From Actinomadura coerulea (lineage in GTDB: Bacteria > Actinomycetota > Actinomycetes > Streptosporangiales > Streptosporangiaceae): a stretch of DNA of 64,000 nucleotides. The stretch covers positions 4,278,001 to 4,342,000 of the forward strand of contig NZ_JACHMQ010000001.1 in the NCBI RefSeq assembly GCF_014208105.1, read 5' to 3'. Made by a program: the position numbers and the translations under genes. Of the stretch, positions 16,244 through 24,302 are shown piece by piece (position 1 is the stretch's first letter; every line of letters begins with the position of its first letter). The notes below the pieces were generated by a model. That model had not been told where the DNA came from, made no database searches, and saw only the letters and a list, made by a program, of their open reading frames with translations.

Positions 16244-17242
16244 CTACTCCGTGCCGTCCGCCGGCAGTCGCTCCGGCAACCCGAGCCGCGGGAACCGGTC
16301 GTCGTGGAAGATGACGATCTCGGTGATCACCCCGCCGGTGGCACGCAGGACGTCGATCGTCAGCGGCAGGTACGCGCCCTCCCGCTCCCGCCAGTGGTAG
16401 AAGGCGACGGCGGGTTGACGGTTCACGGAGGTCTGGACGGCGCGAAGACCCGTCATGCGGTCGAAGCCGTCCTCGACCCAGTCGGCCACCACCGCGTCGC
16501 GGCCGACGTGCAGGCCCGGCGTGGGCGGCATCGAGCAGCGGACGTCCTCGCGCAGCAGCGCGGCGAGACCGTCGATGTCCGTGGCCACACTGGCGTCGGT
16601 GAAGCGGCGCACCAGGTCGCGCGTCCCGGCGTCGTCCTCGTCGCCGGTCCAGTCCTGCCGCTCGGCGGGCAGGTGCTCGCGCATGCCGGCGCGGGCCCGC
16701 TGCAGCGCGCTGTTCACGGAGTTGACGGAGTCCCCGAGGAGTTCCGCGACGTCCTTCGCCGGCCAGCCCAGCACGTCCCGCAGGATCAGCACGGCCCGCG
16801 GGCGCGGCGCGAGGTGCTGGACCGCGACCAAGTACGCCAGCTCGATCGTCTCCCGCGCGACGGCGACGGTCTCCGGCTCGTCCGCGTCGCCCGCGGGCAG
16901 CTCGTCGAGCAGCCGGTCCGGGTAGGGCTGCAGCCACGGCACCTCGCCGCCGGCCGCGGGCTCCGGGCGGCGCTTGGCGAGCAGGTCCAGGCAGGCGTTG
17001 GTGGCGATCCGGTACAGCCAGGCCCGGAACGTCGACCGTCCCTCGTAGGTCTCCCGCCGCCGCCAGGCACGCAGGAACGTCTCCTGCACCGTGTCCTCGG
17101 CGTCCTCGAACGACCCGAGCATCCGGTAGCAGTGCACGTGCAGCTCCCGCCGGTGCCGCTCCGCCAGCCCCGAGAACGCCGGCTCGTCGACCTCGCCCAG
17201 CCCGCTCACGCCCAGTTCCTCCGGGTGCGTGTCCGCATTCAT
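16244..17242 (-). CDS. SigJ/SigG-type ECF sigma factor with SnoaL-like domain
   Basis: 332 residues. Sigma region 2 is FSGLAERHRRELHVHCYRML and GSFEDAEDTVQETFLRAWRR; region 4 is LPRAVLILRDVLGWPAKDVAELL-like, with DSVNSVNSALQRARAGM as recognition helix. The C-terminal 130 residues form a SnoaL/NTF2-like domain, as in the ECF41/SigJ group, where this domain replaces a separate anti-sigma factor. ATG 17242 is chosen because GGGGAGG precedes it by eight bases; an ATG at 17263 lacks such a site. The downstream cupin-like/DUF6069 ORF starts six bases after the stop and is probably co-expressed. Confidence 0.9.
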   Translation of the reverse strand: MNADTHPEELGVSGLGEVDEPAFSGLAERHRRELHVHCYRMLGSFEDAEDTVQETFLRAWRRRETYEGRSTFRAWLYRIATNACLDLLAKRRPEPAAGGEVPWLQPYPDRLLDELPAGDADEPETVAVARETIELAYLVAVQHLAPRPRAVLILRDVLGWPAKDVAELLGDSVNSVNSALQRARAGMREHLPAERQDWTGDEDDAGTRDLVRRFTDASVATDIDGLAALLREDVRCSMPPTPGLHVGRDAVVADWVEDGFDRMTGLRAVQTSVNRQPAVAFYHWREREGAYLPLTIDVLRATGGVITEIVIFHDDRFPRLGLPERLPADGTE

Positions 17243-17377
17243 CACGTCATCCTCCCCGCTCATCGTGTGCCGTCACAGGTGTGACGACCGTGGGCGCGAC
17301 AACTCATCACCGGGGCCGACCGGCGTGGCGCCGACCTGCCCGAGCGGCGCTCCCGTCCGAAGAGTGCGCTCGATCGA

Positions 17378-17502
17378 TTGCCAGAAGGGCGATGCTCGGC
17401 ACGGTAGGACACGAGCCTCGTGGAGAAGCCACGAGCGCTCGAAAAAACAACCCGGTTGCGCGGGCAAGGCCCGCGCACCCTGACTCAAAGAGGGGTAACA
17501 AC
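17378..17502 (+). promoter_or_regulatory. Class A structured leader, copy 3, with promoter
   Basis: TTGCCA (17378-17383), 18 bases, CGGTAG (17402-17407); hairpin 1 TCGTGG/CCACGA (17418-17423 with 17429-17434); hairpin 2 GCGCGGGC/GCCCGCGC around AAG (17458-17465 with 17469-17476), closed by GGT/ACC. The second stem reads CGGGC/GCCCG where copies 1 and 2 read CGTGC/GCACG, a compensatory change. Confidence 0.75.
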
Positions 17503-18087
17503 ATGAAGCAGTTTCGACTGCCCCAGACGAAGGTTCGGCGAGGTCTGGCGAAGGTACGGCGGGTTCCGGCGAAGGTTCGGCGGAATCTGGCGGACCTGCA
17601 CCGGCTGGTCTCGACGAGGAATGTCCGAGTGAGCTCGGTCATTCTGGGCACCGTCCTCGGCGCCCTGGTCGGAGCAACCGCCATGGGCCTGAGCTGGATG
17701 GCGGTCGTCGGCCCCGGTGACCTCGACCACCTCGCCGACACGGCCCACACCGGCGCCGCCTTCGGCGCCATGTGCGGCATCGTCAGCGGCGTCTGCGGCG
17801 TCCTGGTCGGCGCTTGCGCCCCCGGCCCGGCCGACGAGCGGAAGACGGCCGCCCGCATCGCCTCCAACCTCGCCGCCTGCGGGGTGGCCGCATGCCTTCT
17901 CATGGCCGCCTTCAGCCTCGCCGGCCTCGACATCACCAACGGAAGCAGCATCGTCTGGCTGTACCTCCCCGTCCTCTACGGCGTGCTCGCGGGCGCCGCC
18001 ATCGGTCTCCGCGACACCACGGCCACGGCCGAGGCCGCGGCCACGGCCGAGACCGCGGCCGAGACCAAGGTCGCAGCGGGCGAGTGA
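17503..18087 (+). CDS. Small membrane protein with KVRR repeats, cassette copy 3
   Basis: 194 residues. Residues 10-35 contain three near-repeats of Lys-Val-Arg-Arg-x-x-Ala, a strongly basic cytoplasmic tail. Four membrane helices follow (about 47-68, 82-104, 122-145, 150-170), rich in Gly, Ala and Cys. The C-terminus is an Ala/Thr/Glu repeat. Resemblance to cassette products 1 and 2 is weak in residues but the gene has the same leader, the same ribosome binding region (AGAGGGGTAACAAC) and the same terminator core. The basic tail could contact nucleic acid or phospholipid; this is a guess. Confidence 0.65.
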   Translation: MKQFRLPQTKVRRGLAKVRRVPAKVRRNLADLHRLVSTRNVRVSSVILGTVLGALVGATAMGLSWMAVVGPGDLDHLADTAHTGAAFGAMCGIVSGVCGVLVGACAPGPADERKTAARIASNLAACGVAACLLMAAFSLAGLDITNGSSIVWLYLPVLYGVLAGAAIGLRDTTATAEAAATAETAAETKVAAGE

Positions 18088-18089
18088 CC

Positions 18090-18185
18090 ACTCGCGGGGC
18101 CTGGCACCGGCCAGGTCCTGCTCAACAAGGGCCTGGCCGATACCAGGTTCTGCTCAACGGGGGCCTGGCCGATGCCAGGCCCCCG
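18090..18185 (+). terminator. Triple GGGCCTGGC hairpin array after cassette copy 3
   Basis: Three successive units begin GGGCCTGGC at 18097, 18129 and 18161, about 32 bp apart, each able to form a stem with the following CCAGG. The last is the strongest: CGGGGGCCTGGC (18158-18169) pairs exactly with 18174-18185. The linker TGCTCAAC is repeated between units, so the array arose by tandem duplication. Confidence 0.8.
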
Positions 18186-18644
18186 TTCCGTCTATTCCCC
18201 GACCGGACATCCCGCCACAGGCGGTGTCCCGCTCCGCCCCGGGCTCATCCGGGACGCGCACGGCATCGACCTCGCCGTCCAGGACGCGGACCGCCGGACT
18301 CATTCCTCTGCGAGGACGCCGTCTCCGACGAGACCTCGCAGCCGGTCGTTGGCGCTCTCAAGGGCGGGCACCTCTTCCGCGCCTGCGTGCTGCTGCGGCG
18401 GCCGGTGGTGCCGAACGTCCGGTCAAGGCCGTTGAGGTGCGGCGAGGGCTTGGCGGCGGGACCCGGTCACGATCGCGAACGCGGCTTGCCGACCTCGACG
18501 GCGCACGAACTGGCGGTCCCCGGGCGGCATCTAACGTTTGGATCGACCCCGTGCCCGGAGCGGTCCAGATCATGCACCATGGCCCCCAGCCCGTTTCAGG
18601 CCCAGGTGTTCCGAGCGTCCACAGCCACCCCTGAGGAGCCCTTA
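18186..18644. other. 459-bp stretch without a recognised gene
   Basis: Between the terminator array and the proline-rich protein gene all six frames give only low-complexity Arg/Ser/Pro translations. No known domain, hairpin of note or promoter of the TTGC-N18-CGGT type was seen. GAGGAG at 18633-18638 is the ribosome binding site of the next gene. Confidence 0.5.
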
Positions 18645-19631
18645 GTGACCGGTCCCGGTGGTCCGTGGGGACCTGGCGGACACAGACCGCCCCCGATTCC
18701 GCCGCAGAGCCAGCCCCCTCATCCCGGATACGGAGCACCACCGCCGCCTCATCCCGGATACGGAGCACCTCCGCCCTGGCGCCAAGGCCCGCCGCCGCAG
18801 TACCCGCCCTACCCGCAGCCTCCGTATCCGCCGCAGTATCCGCCCCAGCGCCCGCCGTATCCGCCACCCGGCTTCCCACCGCCCCCACGGCCGCCGACGC
18901 GGGCGGGACGAATCGTCCGGAAGGTGAACCCGTTCCGCGTCGCGCAGGTGGTGTTCCGGCCTTCGCGGCCGGACCTGGTCGTCGATGCGCGCGTCCGGAA
19001 GCTCCAGGTCGTCCGGGCCTGGGCGGGCATCACGGTGACCCTCGCCGTGGCCGCGATCTACAGGGCCACCGCCCCCCAGGAACTGGCGAGCGAGCGGTTC
19101 GGCGACGCCTGGATCAACGTTCTGATCCTCACGTGCGTCCTGCCCCTGATCGTGGGCGCCTTCGTCGTGGCCGCACGGCCGCCGAACCGGGGCGCGTTCG
19201 CGCGCCGGCTCCGCTACCCCCTGATCGCGGTCGCGGCGATGTTCGGCTCCATGTTCACGTTCGTGCTCGCCGCCGTACCCGACCTGGAAGGTGCGCGTGA
19301 CGCGGCCGGCCCCGTGGTGATGATTCCCGCGGGCGTGGTCCTCTTCCTCTGGATGCTCCCCTTCACCGTCTACGGCATCGTCCTCTCACTGACCAACGTG
19401 TTCCGGACGGCCGACATCCACGAGCTGATCCCGCCCTTGGTGAGCGTGTCGGCGTCCTGGGTGATGGCCGTGGTCAACCTGTTCGACGACTCCTTCAAGG
19501 GAGTTCCGCAACTCTTGGCCCTGGCGCTCACGCTGGGGGCGCCGGTGACGGTGTCCGCTCTCGCCTACTACGAGTTGCGCAGGCTGCGCCTCCTGCACGG
19601 CATCACGCTGCGCAACACACTGCTGCGCTGA
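18645..19631 (+). CDS. Proline-rich N-tail membrane protein
   Basis: 328 residues starting at GTG 18645, six bases after GAGGAG. Residues 1-90 are Pro/Gly/Tyr rich, with HPGYGAPPPP repeated at a 30-bp period (from about 18719 and 18749) and PQYPPYPQPPYPPQYPP. Then come a basic linker and six probable membrane helices (about 125-145, 165-185, 200-222, 235-258, 275-295, 300-315). Such tails are common in actinobacterial membrane proteins of unknown role. No family name can be given. Confidence 0.75.
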   Translation: MTGPGGPWGPGGHRPPPIPPQSQPPHPGYGAPPPPHPGYGAPPPWRQGPPPQYPPYPQPPYPPQYPPQRPPYPPPGFPPPPRPPTRAGRIVRKVNPFRVAQVVFRPSRPDLVVDARVRKLQVVRAWAGITVTLAVAAIYRATAPQELASERFGDAWINVLILTCVLPLIVGAFVVAARPPNRGAFARRLRYPLIAVAAMFGSMFTFVLAAVPDLEGARDAAGPVVMIPAGVVLFLWMLPFTVYGIVLSLTNVFRTADIHELIPPLVSVSASWVMAVVNLFDDSFKGVPQLLALALTLGAPVTVSALAYYELRRLRLLHGITLRNTLLR

Positions 19632-19654
19632 CACGAGCGGGGCAGGCGGGAGAT

Positions 19655-20464
19655 TCAGCGCTCCTCGGCCCACCCGCGGACGCTGAACGCTTCCCCGCGG
19701 CCGATGGCGGCAAGAGCCTGCGCGCAGTAGGGGATCAGGTCGGCCGGTGGAGCCGCCGGATCGATCCACAGCGCCTCCGAGGCCTTGTCGGGTTCGGCCG
19801 CGTGCGGTTCTCCCACCCAGCGGTCGAAGGTGAACCAGTAGTCGCTGACCGCTTGGCAGGGGCCGGGCAACGACGCTGCGGTGCGATGCATGACGTGGCT
19901 GAACACGGCATCGTCGCGGCGCAGCGTCACGCCGGTCTCCTCTCCGGCCTCGCGGATCGCCGCCGCCAGGACGTCCTCGCCGGGCTCGATGCGCCCCGCG
20001 GGCGGGCACAGCCAGCCGTCGCGGTAGCCGGTGTTGTAGCGGCGCAGCATCAGCACCGTCCCGTCCTCGCGCCGCAACAGGACGTGCGGCGCGATGAACG
20101 ACCCGTGCCACCCGTTCGCGGACACCGCGGCGACCTCGGCGACCTCGCGGGCGGAGACGACGCCGAGCCGCCTTGCCATGTGCCGTCCTGCCTCTTCAGG
20201 GCCTCCGGCCAGGTCGACCATGGGGACGGCGGCGGACAGGATCACGTCGGCCAACTCGTCCAGGACGTCCTCGGTCGTCTTGTGGACGCCCTTGCGGGGA
20301 TTGCCGCCGGTCATCCCGAGATAGGCCTCGACGACCTCGCCCACCTCCTCGGCGATCTTCATCACCAGCAGATGCGTCGGCACCTCGGCCAGATAACCAT
20401 CCAGGATGCGGGCGGTATCAGCCCAGAACCCGCGGCACGGCTCGGCAGCTTCGGAGTTCGCCAC
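19655..20464 (-). CDS. MazG-like / Nudix hydrolase fusion
   Basis: 269 residues with two house-cleaning modules. Residues 35-90 resemble a MazG-type NTP pyrophosphohydrolase: KIAEEVGEVVEAYLG and EDVLDELADVILS supply the acidic metal-binding helices. Residues 118-255 are a Nudix domain with a complete box GRIEPGEDVLAAAIREAGEE plus TGV (157-179). Both hydrolyse nucleoside polyphosphates, so the fusion probably removes damaged or excess nucleotides. Start GTG 20464. It converges with the membrane protein gene on the other strand, with 23 bp between. Confidence 0.9.
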   Translation of the reverse strand: MANSEAAEPCRGFWADTARILDGYLAEVPTHLLVMKIAEEVGEVVEAYLGMTGGNPRKGVHKTTEDVLDELADVILSAAVPMVDLAGGPEEAGRHMARRLGVVSAREVAEVAAVSANGWHGSFIAPHVLLRREDGTVLMLRRYNTGYRDGWLCPPAGRIEPGEDVLAAAIREAGEETGVTLRRDDAVFSHVMHRTAASLPGPCQAVSDYWFTFDRWVGEPHAAEPDKASEALWIDPAAPPADLIPYCAQALAAIGRGEAFSVRGWAEER

Positions 20465-20526
20465 GACGCGACCCTAGACGGCGGACCTCCCACCCACTCC
20501 CGATTTTCGAACATCCGGTCGAAGGA

Positions 20527-20784
20527 TCACTCCGGTGGCGGGGCGAGTTTGGCGGCTATGGCGTAGTCGATCTGGATGTCTTGGTAGGTGGTCTGGGTTT
20601 TGACCTGGTCTGGGAGGTTGGTGCGGGCGCTTCCGGAGGTGGAGTCGTCGGACGAGCCCTCGGTGAAGGTCACCGAGACGTCGGGGACCACTTCGAAGCG
20701 GAGTTCGGCCGCCTTCACCTTGGCGGTGAAGAGGATGTCCGCCGTGCGCTGGAGGTCAGCGTCGGGCAGGTCGCCGGGGCTCAT
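20527..20784 (-). CDS. Small unknown protein coupled to charged-repeat gene
   Basis: 85 residues, not recognised. It is soluble, with AKVKAAELRFEVVPDVSVTF as a probable beta hairpin, then a Ser/Asp/Thr linker. The ATG overlaps the TGA of the upstream 499-residue gene (ATGA), so it is translationally coupled to it and probably belongs to the same process. Confidence 0.7.
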   Translation of the reverse strand: MSPGDLPDADLQRTADILFTAKVKAAELRFEVVPDVSVTFTEGSSDDSTSGSARTNLPDQVKTQTTYQDIQIDYAIAAKLAPPPE

Positions 20785-22280
20785 GAGCGCTTGCCTTGCT
20801 GGGAGACCATCCGCAGGAGCGCCTTGCCCAACTCGCGGACGGAATCCTCGGTCTCGCGCAGGGCGCCCTGGAGCGCCGTAATCTCCTGATCTCCGTCGGA
20901 CGGGGCCGTCCCGCTGTTCGTGTCCTTCTCTTCCTCCGGCTCGTCCTCGTCGCCGGAAGAGTCCTCGGGCTTCTCTTCGTCCTCGTCCTGGTCCGAGGAG
21001 TTCTCCGGCTCCGCTCTCTCCTTGCCCCGGTCGGACTCCTCGGACTCCGTTCGCTCCTCGTCCCGGTCGGAGGTGTTCTCGGAGTCGGCTCCTTCCTCGT
21101 CCTTGTCGGAAGGGTGTTCGGAGTCGGCTTCCTCGTTTCGCTCGGCGGAGTCCTCGGACTCCGTGTCTTCTCTGCCCTGCTTTGAAGTGTCCTCGGGCTC
21201 CGGCTTCTCCCTGCCCTCGTCCGGGGAGTTCTCCGGCTCGTCTGCCCCCTCGTCCTGGTGTGAGGAGTCCTGGGACGTCGCCGTTTCGGTGGCGCCTTTC
21301 GCGGTCTCGGCCGTTTTGCCCGCCGTGTCCTCGACGCCCTTGCCCGCGTCCCGGACGCCCTCGCCCGCACCTTGGGCGGCTCGGCCCGCGCCCTTCCCGG
21401 CTTCACCGACGCCCTCGCCCGCACCTTGGCCTACTTGTTCGGCCGCTCGGCCCGCGCCCTTGCCTGCCTCACCGACGCCCTCGCCCGCGCCCTGGCCCAC
21501 CTGTTCGGCCGCTCGGCCCGCGCCCTTGCCTGCCTCACCGACACCCTCGCCCGCACCTTCGCCCACGTGCTCGGCTGCGCGGCCGGTGCCCTTGCCTACC
21601 TGGCTGACGCCCTCGCCCGCGCCTTCGCCCACTTCTTCGGCCGCGCGGCCGGCGCCTCGTCCGACCTCGCTGACACCTTCACCCGCGCCCTTGCCGACGT
21701 CCTTGACCGCGCCTCCCGCGCCCTCGCCGACGTCCTTCACCGCGCCTCCCGCGCCCTCGCCGACGCTCTCGACGGCGCCGCCGGCTCCGCGCCCGACGTC
21801 CTCCACGGCTCCCCTGGCTCCCTTGCCGACCTCGCCCACGGCGCTGCCGGTGCCGGAGCCGATGTCGCTCACCGCCGACTCCAGGCCGCGTCCGATGTGC
21901 TGGAGGATCTCCGGGTTGCGATCGAGGGTGGTCAGGACGCGGTCGACGATGATGGCGACGTTGTCCAGCCGGACCTGGAGTTCGGCCTCCGCCTCGACGC
22001 CCTTGATCTCCAGCTTGACCCTGCCGAGGAACACGTCCGCGCCGACGTTCAGCTTGAGCAGGTCGAGGACCTCGGCGACGAGCGAGACGTGCGCTTCGAG
22101 GTTCTCGACCTCCAGCGAGATCTCCTCCACCTTGAGCTGCGGGACGTCGAGGTGGACGTCCGGGCCCTCCGCGGGCTGCGCCCGCCGGTCCGGCTGGATG
22201 GTCCTTCCGGTCAGGCCCTCCGAGTCATCGCGGGGCTCGTGCCGCTCGCGATCAGCCTTGCCGGACGCGCCGTCGCTCAT
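20781..22280 (-). CDS. Low-complexity GAG-repeat, acidic-tail protein
   Basis: 499 residues in four parts. Residues 48-115 form a conserved-looking domain (VSLVAEVLDLLKLNVGADV, RLDNVAIIVDRVLTTLDRNP). Residues 118-310 are about 17 degenerate repeats of Gly-Glu-Gly-Ala-Gly-x-x-Val. Residues 315-460 are an almost continuous Asp/Glu/Ser tail, and the last 35 are a short coiled coil. I recall the N-terminal domain from actinobacterial gas-vesicle neighbourhoods, always near an SRPBCC protein as here, but no gvp gene is in this window. Probably a scaffold or cell-organisation protein; the exact role is unknown. Confidence 0.75.
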   Translation of the reverse strand: MSDGASGKADRERHEPRDDSEGLTGRTIQPDRRAQPAEGPDVHLDVPQLKVEEISLEVENLEAHVSLVAEVLDLLKLNVGADVFLGRVKLEIKGVEAEAELQVRLDNVAIIVDRVLTTLDRNPEILQHIGRGLESAVSDIGSGTGSAVGEVGKGARGAVEDVGRGAGGAVESVGEGAGGAVKDVGEGAGGAVKDVGKGAGEGVSEVGRGAGRAAEEVGEGAGEGVSQVGKGTGRAAEHVGEGAGEGVGEAGKGAGRAAEQVGQGAGEGVGEAGKGAGRAAEQVGQGAGEGVGEAGKGAGRAAQGAGEGVRDAGKGVEDTAGKTAETAKGATETATSQDSSHQDEGADEPENSPDEGREKPEPEDTSKQGREDTESEDSAERNEEADSEHPSDKDEEGADSENTSDRDEERTESEESDRGKERAEPENSSDQDEDEEKPEDSSGDEDEPEEEKDTNSGTAPSDGDQEITALQGALRETEDSVRELGKALLRMVSQQGKRS

Positions 22281-22354
22281 CGTTCCCCCCGATGCTCGCT
22301 CCTGGTCCCCGGGACCTCATCCCCCCACAGCGCCGCCTTCCACCAGCGAAGGCG

Positions 22355-23404
22355 TCAGGCACGGGCGCTTTCTGGCTCTTTCTCCTCTTCCTTTGCCTTC
22401 GGCTCCTCCGGCTTTGCCTCGGGCTCCTCCTGCTTTGCCTCCGGCTCCTTCTCGCCTTCCTCCTCTGATTCCGGCTTTTCCTTCTCCTCTTCCTTTGCCT
22501 CCGGCTGCTCCTCCTCCCCCTTCTCGCGCTCCTCGGCCTCCTGCTCCTCCTTGAGGGCGTCCTCGTGGGTCTTGACGACCTCGCCGTCGCGGATCTCGCC
22601 GCGCCAGCCCTCGACCTCCTCCTGCTCCAGCAGCGTCTTGGTCATCATGTGGCGCTTGATGTGCTTGAAGTCCAGGCGAAGGCGGCGGCCCTGGGCGCGC
22701 CACATGTTCGCGGTCTTCTCGAAGAACCCGTCCGGGTGGTACTCGGCCACCAGCAGGACCCGCGTCATGGACGGCGCCAGCTCGTGGAACGTCACGGCAC
22801 CGTCGACGTAGCCCTTGGGGCCCTTGGACTTCCACACGATCCGCTCGTCCGGGACCTGCTCGACGATCGTCGATTCCCAGGTGCGGTGGGACAGGAAGAC
22901 CTGCGCCCGCCAGTTGATCTTCTCGTCGGACTCCTGCTCGACGCTCTCCACCTTCTTGGTGAAGCTCGGGTAGTCGGCGAACTGCGTCCACTGGTCGTAG
23001 GCGACGCGGCGAGGCAGCCCGACGTCGAACTCCTCGATGATGTTGGTGACCTTCATCTTGCCCTGGCCGCCGCCCTTGCCGTCCTTGCCCCCGCCGCCAC
23101 CGGGGAGGGCGTCCTTGACCTTGCCCTTCACCATCTCCTTCGCCCCGGTCGCGCCAGCGCTGAGGCCCGCCTTGAGCGGCGACTCGCCCTCGGCGAGCTT
23201 CTGCGCGCCCTTGGCCGCCGCCTTCCCGGCGACTCCCGCGCCGTTCCCGGCGTCCAGCCGCTCGGTCAGGCCCTCGATCCGGCCGCTCGCCTTCTCCAGC
23301 GCCCGCACCATGAGGGCCTGGGCCAGGGCGCGGCCGGCGTCCTTGAGCTGCTCGACGGGGAGCTCCTGCGGCTTGCTGCCGTCCCCGTTGCCCGCTTCGG
23401 TCAT
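22355..23404 (-). CDS. SRPBCC protein with Glu/Lys-rich tail
   Basis: 349 residues. Residues 1-125 are Ala/Gly/Lys rich with an amphipathic start (LPVEQLKDAGRALAQALMV). Residues 126-255 are a polyketide cyclase/START-like domain (IIEEFDVGLPRRVAYDQWTQ, FHELAPSMTRVLLVAEY). The last 85 residues are a Glu/Lys/Pro repeat. ATG 23404 follows GAAGG; the frame is open further upstream without a better site. It pairs with the adjacent charged-repeat gene 75 bp downstream on the same strand. In relatives I recall the pair sits with gas-vesicle genes; here it stands alone. Confidence 0.8.
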   Translation of the reverse strand: MTEAGNGDGSKPQELPVEQLKDAGRALAQALMVRALEKASGRIEGLTERLDAGNGAGVAGKAAAKGAQKLAEGESPLKAGLSAGATGAKEMVKGKVKDALPGGGGGKDGKGGGQGKMKVTNIIEEFDVGLPRRVAYDQWTQFADYPSFTKKVESVEQESDEKINWRAQVFLSHRTWESTIVEQVPDERIVWKSKGPKGYVDGAVTFHELAPSMTRVLLVAEYHPDGFFEKTANMWRAQGRRLRLDFKHIKRHMMTKTLLEQEEVEGWRGEIRDGEVVKTHEDALKEEQEAEEREKGEEEQPEAKEEEKEKPESEEEGEKEPEAKQEEPEAKPEEPKAKEEEKEPESARA

Positions 23405-23575
23405 GATCAGCCTTCGCTTCCCTTGCTGATTTCCCCTGACCCTGACGACATAGCCTGAGAATTCAGGACTAAAACGGTAAAAGCGCCACTGGCCTGCAAA
23501 AACGAATGATCTACTATTCGTATGCACGTGCGGGGACGGCTCTTTCCCTCGCCCCGCGATCCCCTGATTCCCCCG

Positions 23576-24250
23576 TCAGCGGAGGACGGAACGCGCCACG
23601 CGCAAGCCCACGTCGTCGATCCGGAACGTCGGGTGGCTGCGGCGCCGCACCGAGGCCCGGCAGCTCCAGTGCTCGTCGGACCAACCGCCGCCCCGGAGCA
23701 CCCGGTAGGCGCCGTAGACGTCGGGGTCGTAGAGGTCCCAGCACCACTCCCAGACGTTCCCCAGCATGTCGTGCAGGCCCCACGCGTTGGGCCGCTTGCC
23801 GCCCACGTCGTGAACGTGGTCCTGGGCATTTCCGCGGTACCAGGCGATCTCGTCGAGGGGGCCGTACCGGGGGCCGGTCGTGCCGGCGCGGCAGGCGTGC
23901 TCCCATTCGGCCTCGGTCGGCAGGCGGTACCCGTCGGCGGAGGCGTCCCACTCGGCGCCCTCGCCGCCGGCATCGAGCCGGTACGCGGGCGCCAGCCCCT
24001 CACGCTCGGACAGGGCGTCGCAGAACCGGATCGCGTCCAGCCACGACACGCCTTCGACGGGCAGCCGGTCTCCCCGTGCGGTGCTCGGCCACCGGCCGGT
24101 GACCCGCGCATACTGCGACTGGGTGACGGGGAACGCCGCCAGCCGGTACGGCGCGAGCTCGACCGCCCAGCTTCGCTGCGTCCGCCGGTCCGACAGCGTC
24201 ACCGTCCCCGGCGGGACGGCGACCATCTCCACCTCGGCGCTCGCATCCAT
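23576..24250 (-). CDS. Formylglycine-generating-enzyme-like (SUMF1) protein
   Basis: 224 residues covering the FGE-sulfatase domain: FPVTQSQYARVTG, VEGVSWLDAIRFCDALS, YRLPTEAEWEHACRAGT, WGLHDMLGNVWEW and VLRGGGWSDEHWSCRASVRR. True sulfatase-activating FGEs use two cysteines in the last motif for copper-dependent oxidation of the target cysteine; here only the second is kept and the first position is non-cysteine. It is therefore probably not a formylglycine generator but one of the many related domains. No sulfatase gene is nearby. Confidence 0.85.
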   Translation of the reverse strand: MDASAEVEMVAVPPGTVTLSDRRTQRSWAVELAPYRLAAFPVTQSQYARVTGRWPSTARGDRLPVEGVSWLDAIRFCDALSEREGLAPAYRLDAGGEGAEWDASADGYRLPTEAEWEHACRAGTTGPRYGPLDEIAWYRGNAQDHVHDVGGKRPNAWGLHDMLGNVWEWCWDLYDPDVYGAYRVLRGGGWSDEHWSCRASVRRRSHPTFRIDDVGLRVARSVLR

Positions 24251-24302
24251 CAGCGGGTGAGCCTACCGGCGCCCGCCTTCGGCGGGCCGGGCGGCCTGCC
24301 GG

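Noticed and set aside
21360..21800. Tandem repeats that at first glance resemble a CRISPR array
   Set aside because: Units are degenerate, in frame, without unique spacers of constant length; they encode peptide repeats.
20920..22811. Plus-strand frames with striking Pro/Ser/Ala repeats
   Set aside because: They are the complement of the Gly-Glu-Gly-Ala-Gly repeat protein; repeats on one strand necessarily show on the other.
20527..23404. Gas-vesicle gene cluster
   Set aside because: Only accessory-type proteins; no GvpA, F, G, J, K, L or N.
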